Shown: positions 52,523-60,242 of the stretch, one piece after another
How positions within the stretch are numbered: the stretch's first letter is position 1
How the letters are laid out: every line of letters begins with the position of its first letter
Source of the DNA: Pseudomonas sp. PA15(2017)
Lineage (GTDB): Bacteria > Pseudomonadota > Gammaproteobacteria > Pseudomonadales > Pseudomonadaceae
NCBI RefSeq assembly: GCF_001945395.1
Contig: NZ_MSXV01000058.1
Coordinates: 408,545 to 472,544, forward strand
Length of the DNA stretch: 64,000 nucleotides
Reading direction: 5' to 3'
Notes under the pieces: model-generated
What the model was told of the DNA's origin: nothing
What the model saw: the letters and a program-made list of their open reading frames with translations, nothing else
Database searches by the model: none
Position numbers and translations under genes: made by a program

Positions 52523-53898
52523 AGCCGGCCAGTTTATCGGTACGCCTGGCCATGGCGGTTGCCGCCATGGGCGCAGCGCTAGTGATCGTGCTGGCTGCCC
52601 TTGCCTATATCGCTCTCAACCATGAGCTAACAAAAACTGCGCAAAGCGACCTGCTGGCCAAGCGGGGACAACTCGAACATCGCCTGCTCGAGGATCGATT
52701 GACGCCACAACAAATTGGCGAGCAACCCCATGGACTGCTCGACCTGGTGCTGGGGCATGACAACCTGCGCCTGTCGATCTTTGAGCCGGGCGCCAACGGT
52801 CGCTTGATGCTCAACATCAATGGCAGCTCTGCCCACCCTTCTCCCGAGCGCAGCCCGCAGAACCGCTTTATCGAGGCCGTCGACAGTGCCGGGCACAACA
52901 TGCTGGTGACCAGTACCACGATGACACTGGCATCGGGCGAGCAAGTGCTGATCCAACTGGCCTTGGATCGCAGCGAAGACGAAGCCCTGATAGCGGCCTA
53001 CTTTCGCTCCACACTGCTGGCCCTACCGCTGGTGCTAATGCTCATTGGTGCCGCCGCCTGGTGGATCGCGCAACAAGGGCTGCAGCCGCTGCGACAGTTC
53101 CGAGAGGTGGCCTCGCGGGTTTCCGCACAAGACCTCAATCACCGATTGGCCGATGACGACCTGCCACGCGAGCTGGCTGATCTGGCCAAGAGCATCAACC
53201 TGATGCTCGATCGGCTCGATACAGGCGTACAGCAACTCTCGCAATTCTCCGACGACCTGGCCCACGAGCTGCGCTCGCCCATTTCCAACCTGATGGGCAA
53301 GGCGCAAGTGACACTGTCCAGAGAGCGATCAACTGATGCGTATAAATCAGCGCTGGAAAGCTGCACGGAAGAACTGGAACGGCTCAGCCGCATCGTTACC
53401 GACATGCTGTTTCTGGCCCAGGTCAGCCACCCGACCCTGATCGCTCAGCTTGAAAAGCTGCACCTGGAGGATGAGGCCCGCAAGGTGATGGATCTCTTTG
53501 AGATCACCGCCGAGGATAAACAGATTGAGCTTCGCCTCAGTGGCAAAGGTGTAATACATGGCGACCGGCTGATGGTGCAACGCGCACTGTCCAACCTGCT
53601 CTCCAATGCCGTCCGCCATACTCCGCAGGGGCAACGGGTCTATCTCGATATCCAGAGCGATTCAGCAGCCACGACACTATCGATTCGCAACCCAGGCAGC
53701 AGCATAGCAGCGGTGCACCTGCCGCACGTTTTCGAGCGCTTCTATCGGGTGGACGCCAGCCGCTCGAGGGCCGAAGGCGGCACTGGTCTGGGATTGTCGA
53801 TCGTACGCTCAATCATGAGCGTGCACGGCGGTAAAGTAAGAGTGGCCTCGACACCTGAAGCAGGTACAGTCTTTTACCTGCAGTTCAAACCACTGTAG
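52519..53898 (+). CDS. czcS: CzcS sensor histidine kinase (copy 2)
   Basis: The 459-residue heavy-metal sensor kinase has membrane segments at about 10-32 and 165-185, a periplasmic sensor between them with several histidines (His54, His71, His80, His106, His126), a HAMP domain, His249 (DDLAHELRSPISNL) and the ATP-lid motif GGTGLGLSIVRSI. It uses a GTG start overlapping the czcR stop (GTGA). It is predicted to sense periplasmic Zn/Cd/Co, by family. Confidence 0.88.
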   Translation: MKPASLSVRLAMAVAAMGAALVIVLAALAYIALNHELTKTAQSDLLAKRGQLEHRLLEDRLTPQQIGEQPHGLLDLVLGHDNLRLSIFEPGANGRLMLNINGSSAHPSPERSPQNRFIEAVDSAGHNMLVTSTTMTLASGEQVLIQLALDRSEDEALIAAYFRSTLLALPLVLMLIGAAAWWIAQQGLQPLRQFREVASRVSAQDLNHRLADDDLPRELADLAKSINLMLDRLDTGVQQLSQFSDDLAHELRSPISNLMGKAQVTLSRERSTDAYKSALESCTEELERLSRIVTDMLFLAQVSHPTLIAQLEKLHLEDEARKVMDLFEITAEDKQIELRLSGKGVIHGDRLMVQRALSNLLSNAVRHTPQGQRVYLDIQSDSAATTLSIRNPGSSIAAVHLPHVFERFYRVDASRSRAEGGTGLGLSIVRSIMSVHGGKVRVASTPEAGTVFYLQFKPL

Positions 53899-53924
53899 AT
53901 TGATAAGAACGATAATTCAAAGCC

Positions 53925-53938
53925 TGACAAATATGTAA
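53925..53938 (+). promoter_or_regulatory. Second copy of the czc-region box, upstream of the DUF2790 gene
   Basis: TGACAAATATGTAA shares 13 of 14 bases with the palindrome at 51603-51616, including an identical 12-base core. A -10-like TAAAAT lies near 53974 with no good -35, as expected for an activated promoter. This suggests the DUF2790 gene is controlled with czcCBA. Confidence 0.5.
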
Positions 53939-54007
53939 TCTGATCGCAACTGCCGCGACAGCATGGCGCCCTTAAAATAGGCTCATCACTTCAACCGGAG
54001 TTGCACC

Positions 54008-54337
54008 ATGAAAATCAAAATCGTCCTGTTATCCATTGCTTTACTCAGCAGCGCTTCCTTGGCACAAGCCACCTCTTCCGTAGAAAAATTGACCGAAAAA
54101 CATCAACAGGAAAACGTTGAAAGAACCCGCCAGTATGCCGAGAAAGTTGGCAAGCCGGCACCGCAAATTGTCGACTACAAGTACGGTATGAAAATTGACG
54201 TTGCCAAGCTGATTCACACCAGCCGAGATATCAAAACCTGTGGCAACTTCAAGAAAATCATGAGCTACGAGGACTCGGCCGGTAACCTTAATGCCGTTCG
54301 TTACACGCTGCAAGGCGAATGCGTCAATCAGCGATAA
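54008..54337 (+). CDS. DUF2790 family small periplasmic protein
   Basis: The 109-residue protein has a signal peptide (MKIKIVLLSIALLSSASLAQA) and the DUF2790 pattern: YKYGMKIDVAKLIHTS followed by a cysteine (KTCG), then MSYEDSAGNLNAVRYTLQGE and a final cysteine. The two cysteines probably form a disulfide. Small DUF2790 proteins of pseudomonads are often induced by metals such as copper; the function is unknown to me. It ends the czc island, and a shared promoter box supports metal control. Confidence 0.7.
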   Translation: MKIKIVLLSIALLSSASLAQATSSVEKLTEKHQQENVERTRQYAEKVGKPAPQIVDYKYGMKIDVAKLIHTSRDIKTCGNFKKIMSYEDSAGNLNAVRYTLQGECVNQR

Positions 54338-54454
54338 GCCACTTGCTTTCAAAAACAGCCGCACTGATCAGGCTGCGTACAGAACCTAAGGAAATCCTGA
54401 AGAAGACTTCCCGATTTTGGCGAGATATCTGGATTCCAGCCGTCGAATTTTCCG

Positions 54455-55437
54455 ATGAAACAGATGACCTTCGCCGACCCCGAGTACGCCGGCAAGCGCA
54501 AGCAGACCCGTAAGGAACTGTTCCTGATCGAGATGGATCAGGTGGTTCCGTGGAAACGATTGATCGCCTTGATCGAGCCCCACTACCCAGAGGGTGAAGG
54601 TGGCCACCCGGCCTATCCGCTGATGGCGATGCGGCGCGTTACATCTGATTCAAAACGGGTTCGGCTACAGCGATCCGGCGGTAGAGCAAGCGCTGTACGA
54701 GACAAACTTCCTACGACAATTCGCCGGTTTGAGCCTTGAGCGTATTCCCGACGAAATCACGATCCTCAACTTGCGTAGCCTACTGGAGAAGCATGAGTTG
54801 GCTGTTGGCATCCTTGGCGTGATCAACAACTATCTGGGCGACCGTGGACTGTCGTTGCTTCAGGGCACGATTGTCGATGCCATATTGATCCATGCGCCGA
54901 GTCCGACCAAGAACAAGGAAGGCAAGCGTGATCCAAAAATGCACCAGACCAAGAAGGGTAACCCGTACTACTTTGGCGCCAAGGCGCACATCGGCGTCGA
55001 TGTCGAGTCAGGCCTGGTGCACCACGTACACGTCACGTCTGTCAATGTCGCTGACGTCACGCAGGCGGACAAATTGCTGCATGGCGAAGAAGGTATGGTG
55101 TGGCTGCCGATGCGGGTTACACCGGTGTCGAAGAGCGTGTCGAGCATATGGGGCGCGAAGTGATCTGGCAAATCGCGGCTCGAGGCAGCACGTACGAGAA
55201 GTACGGTAAGAAAAGCGGCCTGTACAAGGCATAGCGAAGCATTGAGAAAGCCAAAGCACAAACACGCTCGAAGGTCGAGCACCCGTTGTGGGTGATCAAA
55301 CGCCAGTTTGGTTACACGAGGTGCGGTTTCGTGGCTTGGCGAAGAACACGGTACAAATGGTGACGTTGTTCGCGCTATCGAATCTGTGGATGGCGAGCCG
55401 ATATTTGTTGGCGAGCGCAACAGAGGTGTGCGCGTGA
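54455..55437 (+). pseudogene. Degenerate IS5-family transposase
   Basis: Translation gives MKQMTFADPEYAGKRKQTRK and later LRQFAGLSLERIPDE, GTIVDAILIHAPSPTKNK, HQTKKGNPYYFGAKAHIGVD and DADAGYTGVEERVEHMGREV-like pieces, the typical order of an IS5-family DDE transposase. It is broken by a frameshift near 54640, another near 55105, a stop at 55234 (LYKA then stop) and a shift near 55316. The last piece, MVTLFALSNLWMA, ends at 55437. I could not define terminal inverted repeats. Dead element. Confidence 0.85.
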
Positions 55438-55552
55438 GATGAGAAATGACCTCCGCAGGCTGCTGGCGGAGATCAGAAGCGAAGAAATGAGCAGGTGATC
55501 TGAGCGTTTATTGATCAGGTGGCCTCTTTCAAAATCGATAGCGACTGGAGTC

Positions 55553-55580
55553 GGTCAGAAATAGCAGCCTATTTCTGACC
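55553..55580. other. Perfect 12-bp hairpin downstream of the IS5 remnant
   Basis: GGTCAGAAATAG and CTATTTCTGACC form a perfect 12-bp inverted repeat with a four-base centre. On the minus strand it encloses the stop codon of the small frame 55569-55739. It may be a terminator without a U run. Confidence 0.5.
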
Positions 55581-55739
55581 ATCCTTAGGCAACCTGAAGG
55601 CAATGATCGATTCCTGCTCCGCCAATTGCACGGCATACGCACCAATGGCCCTAGCGGTCAAAGTGCGCTCGTAGCGTCTCGGTGCACGTCGACTGATCGC
55701 ATTGATGGGATAAATCGCACTTCGTTTTCCAAGTGCCAA
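55569..55739 (-). CDS. Small unrecognised basic protein frame (candidate)
   Basis: A 56-codon minus-strand frame reads, from a TTG at 55739, into IYPINAISRRAPRRYERTLT and ends IIAFRLPKDGQK. Its composition is protein-like, and the end coincides with a perfect hairpin. No ATG or good ribosome binding site is visible, and the frame extends further upstream through two terminator-like hairpins. Family not recognised. It could equally be the end of a truncated gene. Confidence 0.25.
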   Translation of the reverse strand: MALGKRSAIYPINAISRRAPRRYERTLTARAIGAYAVQLAEQESIIAFRLPKDGQK

Positions 55740-55779
55740 AAACGCCAACACCCCGAACCTGTCGGGGCGTTGGTTTTTG
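55737..55779 (+). terminator. Strong hairpin with U run
   Basis: CAAAAA-CCAAC-CCCCGA pairs with TCGGGG-GTTGG-TTTTTG with a two-base bulge and one mismatch. It ends in a T run on the plus strand and is nearly symmetrical, so it could work on either strand. No annotated plus-strand gene ends just before it. Confidence 0.65.
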
Positions 55780-55802
55780 CCTACCGAAAGAACGTTTTCG
55801 CA

Positions 55803-55827
55803 CGCCCTGTGATGGGCGGCTTTTTTT
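55803..55827 (+). terminator. Second intrinsic terminator, plus strand
   Basis: CGCCC and GGGCG form a short GC stem with a six-base loop, followed by GC and seven T. It is a classical intrinsic terminator 24 bases after the previous hairpin. Two terminators in tandem suggest a plus-strand transcript, perhaps an untranslated RNA, arising in 55438-55736. Confidence 0.65.
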
Positions 55828-55937
55828 ATGGAATTACACGTCAGCCTGGCAAGCAATGAAAAACTGCCGCCCAAACCAGGAGACAAAAACAGGACGGCAG
55901 GCGACCTCCGCGAATGGCTTTTTCGCACAAATAAAAT

Positions 55938-55964
55938 TCAAAAAAAGCGCCCATGAAGGGCGCT
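55938..55964 (-). terminator. Intrinsic terminator reading from the oprD side
   Basis: On the minus strand AGCGCCC-ttcat-GGGCGCT forms a perfect 7-bp stem followed by TTTTTTT. It lies about 190 bases after the OprD-family stop and could end a 3'-extended transcript. The gap 55965-56121 contains an 8-bp inverted repeat (ATTCACCT / AGGTGAAT) but no gene. Confidence 0.7.
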
Positions 55965-56121
55965 AGGATTCACCTCTTCCAAAGGAGCAATAATGCTTCA
56001 AAGGTGAATAAGGACATGCACAAGAAAACTTGAGCATCACAGCGGAGAATCAATAATCTGCAGAGCTAGAGTACGCCAGTTCGCATAACACGATGATGAG
56101 CGAAACATTACAATTCGGTAA

Positions 56122-56148
56122 GAAGGGTTTGCGCTTGGCGAACCCTTC
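56122..56148 (-). terminator. Hairpin just after the OprD-family gene
   Basis: GAAGGGTT and AACCCTTC form a perfect 8-bp stem 7 bases downstream of the porin stop. Only a weak U-containing tail (CTTCTTACC) follows. A TTACA-N5-GTAA sequence lies immediately beyond at 56108-56121. Confidence 0.5.
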
Positions 56149-56155
56149 CAGGCAC

Positions 56156-57478
56156 TTATAGCACGCTCAGCGGATATTCAACGATTAGACGAACCTCATC
56201 CAAATCCGACTCAAACTGAGTCGCCCGGGTAGTCGCCTGGCGAATACGGAATGACAAATCCTTCATCGATCCACTCTGCACCACGTATTTGGCCTCTATA
56301 TCGCGCTCCCATCGCTTCTGATTCGTCAGCGGGTTGCCCGCTGCGTCACGGATCATATAAACGCTGTTGGCATTGGAGTAGTCGGCGTCACTGCCACGGC
56401 CGTACCGCGTCATGAAAGACAACCCAGGAATGCCATAAGACTGCATGTTCAGATCATAGCGAACCATCCACGACTTCTCCTTCGGCGAGTTGAAGTCAGA
56501 ATATTGAATTGAGTTATCCAGGTAGATCGAATCGGACTGGCGCAAGTAATCGAAAACATCGCTGCCATTGTTACGTTGATGCGTAAGCGCGACGGCATGA
56601 GCACCGAACTGGATTCCGATCTTGCCACTCCAGATATTGTTATTGAACTCACCCAGCTGCCGAGAGCCTTGGTCAACTGCCTTGTAGTAGTTGACGCCAC
56701 CGATCAACGCCAGAGTCTCGCTCAACGGGTAGCGCAGAGAAGTTCCCAGATAATACTGGTCCCATACATCCTTGAGACGGCCACTGTAGGCGCTAAAGCT
56801 GACGCTTTCATTCAGGGTATAATCGCCACCAAAGTAGCCTACCCAGGGCGAATCAACACTACCCGCGTAGAATGTGACGAAGTCATCTCGCATGTTGCTG
56901 GATACCGGCTGACTCATGGAGTGGAGACGGCCACCTTGCAGCGTCAGGCCTTCAAAGCTGCTGTTAACCAGCGTGACACCACGGAATGACTCCGGCATCA
57001 GGCGCGAGTCACCGAAGTGCACCACAGGCGTGGTTGGAAAAACGTCACCAACCCTGATGACCGTATCGAATGCTCGCGCTTTAAGCGCACCGCCGACCTT
57101 GGAGTAATCATCACGTGCTTCACCATTACTTTTAACCGGAAGCAAATCAACGGAGCTGCGCGCGCCATTACGCCCACCGCCGGTATCAAGCTTGATCCCC
57201 AGCATGGCGAATGCGTCCACACCAACACCCACGGTGCCTTGAGTAAAACCTGATTCGAACTTGGCGATAATCCCGTGCGCCCATACCTCCGAATAACCAG
57301 CGCCGCCTGGAGCCACTGCACCATTGCGATGATCACGGTTGAAATAAAAATTTCTGTTGAGAATGTTCAGGCTGCTGCCTTCGATAAATCCTTCCTGCTG
57401 CTCATCGGCCTGCGCAGCCAAGGCAACGCCAAAGAGGGTCGAAAAGATGGAAAGGGACAGTACAGTTTTTCTCTTCAT
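56156..57478 (-). CDS. OprD-family outer-membrane porin
   Basis: The OprD/Occ family are 18-strand monomeric channels that admit small carboxylates, basic amino acids and other nutrients. The 440-residue protein has a signal peptide (MKRKTVLSLSIFSTLFGVAL, cut after QA) and the family start GFIEGSSLNILNRNFYFNRD. It also has YSEVWAHGIIAKFESGFTQG and barrel strands to the C-terminal VRLIVEYPLSVL. Which member it is cannot be told. It stands alone between two IS remnants. The nearby amine catabolism cluster suggests basic or aminated substrates; CzcR control is also possible. Confidence 0.88.
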   Translation of the reverse strand: MKRKTVLSLSIFSTLFGVALAAQADEQQEGFIEGSSLNILNRNFYFNRDHRNGAVAPGGAGYSEVWAHGIIAKFESGFTQGTVGVGVDAFAMLGIKLDTGGGRNGARSSVDLLPVKSNGEARDDYSKVGGALKARAFDTVIRVGDVFPTTPVVHFGDSRLMPESFRGVTLVNSSFEGLTLQGGRLHSMSQPVSSNMRDDFVTFYAGSVDSPWVGYFGGDYTLNESVSFSAYSGRLKDVWDQYYLGTSLRYPLSETLALIGGVNYYKAVDQGSRQLGEFNNNIWSGKIGIQFGAHAVALTHQRNNGSDVFDYLRQSDSIYLDNSIQYSDFNSPKEKSWMVRYDLNMQSYGIPGLSFMTRYGRGSDADYSNANSVYMIRDAAGNPLTNQKRWERDIEAKYVVQSGSMKDLSFRIRQATTRATQFESDLDEVRLIVEYPLSVL

Positions 57479-57944
57479 GTTAGCTCCAGGTGGGCGGGCA
57501 GACTCTTATAGAAGTGGCGGTTTTATATTTTTGAGCGAATACTTTTTCCGCACGTTATCCTTACCTTCAGCGGCTAACAGCAAGATGACTAAATAATTAC
57601 AATATTGAAATCTTACGCTGCAGCGTGTTAATCATTCGCACAGGTACGCATTGCATACCCAAGCGCCGAAAATCGGCAATTTACCGATAAAGCAAGCCAT
57701 TCAAGTGCAATAGTGATCTTCTGCGGCATAACAAAACAGCAATAGCTACGCGATTCTGTTGTTATTTCCCGGCCATCAGGCTCGCACTACTTGATTTGCG
57801 CACCCTGAATGGCGTGCCTTGCTTTGGGCAAACTTCCACTCATGCTCAAGATGCCTGCAGCGGTCTACTAATCCCGACTGATCTTGTCCGTGCATCACGG
57901 ACACCCGGATGAGCGACCTGCTATTGCAATCCGGAGTGAGCAAG
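57479..57944. other. Intergenic region upstream of the porin and IS3 remnant
   Basis: These 466 bases contain no gene I can support. The AT-rich part (57510-57600) is probably the porin promoter. A perfect palindrome TGTCCGTG-cat-CACGGACA sits at 57885-57903, about 40 bases before the IS3 orfA remnant, and may mark the insertion element's left end or a host site. Confidence 0.4.
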
Positions 57945-58500
57945 ATGACCAAGAAACAGGCAGGAAATAGGGCGACGAGGCAGCGCTTCACTGCCAAGTT
58001 AAAGCATCAGGCATTGGCGAGAGCGGCCAGGATGTTGAGGAGCAGCAGCTGACGAGGTCGGAACAGGCTCGGCTCAAGTGTAAGTTGGCGCGAGTGGAAA
58101 AGAGGTCGCCTTCTTGAAAAAACGGCGGCGTACTTCGCGAAGCAACCGAAGTAACGTATGCCATGATGAAAGCGCATGAAGGTCAATTCGGGGTGAGCAT
58201 GATTTATCGCGCGTTGTCGGTGTCACTGAGCGGCTACTACGACTGGCATGGACGCAACCCAGCACGCGAATGCATAACGGCCAGGCGCTGGATGCCTAAT
58301 TGCGTGAAGCCCGCAAGAGACGTGAAGGTGCGCCAATGTCGGATCGGATGACGGCCCCGCTGGTCTGCGACGCGCCGCGTATGGCGGTTATCGACAGCTT
58401 CAATATTGCATCAGCGCGCCAAGCGCGAACTTGAGGAGCTGCTAGGCAGGCGGCGCGCCAGTATGCTCGTGGCACTATCCCGGCAAAAGCCATGGGCGCG
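57945..58500 (+). pseudogene. Degenerate IS3-family insertion sequence (orfA/orfB remnants)
   Basis: An orfA-like start MTKKQAGNRATRQRFTAKLK runs into a stop, followed by KKAAAYFAKQPK-like residues typical of the orfA end. The orfB N-terminus is MMKAHEGQFGVSMIYRALSV, then SLSGYYDWHGRNPA, the IS3-family signature before the integrase core. The rest is frameshifted and the DDE core is not readable. Ends of the element could not be defined. From 58501 to 58679 lies a non-coding promoter region for the next gene. Confidence 0.75.
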
Positions 58501-58679
58501 ACATCAGTACGCAGACCTGCGGCGTATTGGCCGAAGCCCCCATACTAGCCGGTGGGCGCGAAATTATGGCACGTGAATATCTTTTTTTTATGTCTCGCCC
58601 ATATTTTTAATATTTTTCCTATCTACGAGGTTGCGCCACCATCAGTCCGCTAAAGCCAAAACGGCAGAAGGGGACAGCG

Positions 58680-60173
58680 ATGAACGAACTAAGCGACTGG
58701 CAGCGCCGCGCCCGCAATCAGGGCTTCATCAAACATGCGCTCATTCACGGACGCCTTGTGTCGGCGCAATCCGGCGAAACCTTCGCGGCGATCAATCCGG
58801 CGACCGGCCAGGAGCTGGCTAAAGTCGCAGCGTGCGGCGAGGCCGATGTCGAGCAAGCCGTGCGTAGTGCTCGGCAGACCTTCGAGGATGGTGTGTGGTC
58901 GCTGCGCTCGCCAGTCGAGCGCAAGCAGGTACTGCTGCGTCTAGCCGAGCTGATCCTGGCGCATCGTGACGAATTGGCGCTGCTCGATTCGCTGAATATG
59001 GGCAAACCGGTAATGGATGCCTGGAACATCGACGTGCCTGGCGCCGCGAGGGTATTCCGCTGGTACGCCGAAAGCCTAGACAAGCTCTACGACGAAGTCG
59101 CCCCGTCTTCAGCGAACGTACTGGCCACCATCACCAGAGAGGCGCTGGGCGTGGTCGCTGCGGTGGTGCCGTGGAATTTCCCGCTGGACATGGCGGCCTG
59201 GAAACTGGCACCAGCCCTGGCTGCTGGCAACTCGGTGGTACTCAAACCGGCCGAACAGTCGCCGTTCTCCGCCCTGCGCCTGGCCGAACTAGCCCTTGAA
59301 GCCGGCCTACCGGAAGGCGTGCTGAACGTGGTGCCGGGTTTAGGAGAGCATGCCGGCAAGGCCCTTGGCCTGCACATGGACGTCGACTGCCTGACCTTTA
59401 CCGGCTCGACTGAAGTGGGCAAGTACTTTATGGGTTACTCGGCGCAATCCAACCTCAAGCAGGTGTGGCTGGAATGCGGCGGCAAGAGTGCCAATCTTGT
59501 GTTCGCCGACTGTCAGGATCTCGACCTAGCCGCCGAAAAAGCTGCCTTCGGGATTTTCTTCAATCAGGGCGAGGTTTGCTCGGCCAACTCGCGTCTGCTG
59601 GTGCAACGTTCGATACACGATGAGTTCGTCGAACGCCTTGTCGATAAAGCGCATACCTGGATGCCGGGCGATCCGCTCGACCCAGCCAGCGGTGCGGGCG
59701 CGATTGTTGAGGCCCGCCAGACCACGCGGATCATGGGCTTTATCCGTGGCGCCGAAGCCGAGGGCGCGCGCCTGGCCTGTGGCGGCAGGCAACTAACCTT
59801 CAACGGTTCTAGCAATTTCATCACCCCTACCCTGTTCACCGGCGTAGCGCCGAGTAGCCGTCTGGCCCACGAAGAGGTTTTCGGTCCGGTGCTGGCGGTC
59901 ATGCCCTTCGACAGCGAGGACGAGGCCGTGCAACTGGCCAACAACAGCGTCTACGGGCTGGCGGCCTCGCTGTGGAGTGACGATTTGCATCGCGCTCATC
60001 GTGTTGCTCGTCGACTGAAGGCCGGAACCGTATCCGTCAACACCGTCGACGCGCTGGATGTCACCACTCCGTTTGGAGGCGGCAAGCAATCTGGTTTCGG
60101 TCGTGACCTATCTCTGCACGCCTTCGATAAGTACACCCAATTGAAAACGACCTGGTTCCAGCTGCGCTCCTGA
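58680..60173 (+). CDS. NAD(P)-dependent aldehyde dehydrogenase, PuuC/KauB type
   Basis: The 497-residue enzyme has the ALDH fold with VVPWNFPLDMAAWKLAPALA, the catalytic base Glu265 in LECGGKSANLVF and the nucleophile Cys300 in FFNQGEVCSANSR. The NQGEVCSANS variant is typical of the gamma-glutamyl-gamma-aminobutyraldehyde / 4-guanidinobutyraldehyde dehydrogenases (PuuC, KauB). With the SpuC-like transaminase downstream it can oxidise the aminoaldehydes made from polyamines. ATG 58680 has an AGAAGGGGAC site upstream. It is first of a three-gene unit. Confidence 0.88.
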   Translation: MNELSDWQRRARNQGFIKHALIHGRLVSAQSGETFAAINPATGQELAKVAACGEADVEQAVRSARQTFEDGVWSLRSPVERKQVLLRLAELILAHRDELALLDSLNMGKPVMDAWNIDVPGAARVFRWYAESLDKLYDEVAPSSANVLATITREALGVVAAVVPWNFPLDMAAWKLAPALAAGNSVVLKPAEQSPFSALRLAELALEAGLPEGVLNVVPGLGEHAGKALGLHMDVDCLTFTGSTEVGKYFMGYSAQSNLKQVWLECGGKSANLVFADCQDLDLAAEKAAFGIFFNQGEVCSANSRLLVQRSIHDEFVERLVDKAHTWMPGDPLDPASGAGAIVEARQTTRIMGFIRGAEAEGARLACGGRQLTFNGSSNFITPTLFTGVAPSSRLAHEEVFGPVLAVMPFDSEDEAVQLANNSVYGLAASLWSDDLHRAHRVARRLKAGTVSVNTVDALDVTTPFGGGKQSGFGRDLSLHAFDKYTQLKTTWFQLRS

Positions 60174-60242
60174 AGGTAAGCGGGTTGGCTGCGTGCGCTG
60201 TTTTTCTCCAAGCACAACAACAAAATCGCAGGAGAGCTTGAA

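Noticed and set aside
55606..55928. N-terminal part of the 119-codon minus-strand frame
   Set aside because: The frame runs through two terminator hairpins; only the last 56 codons look protein-like, and these are listed with low confidence.
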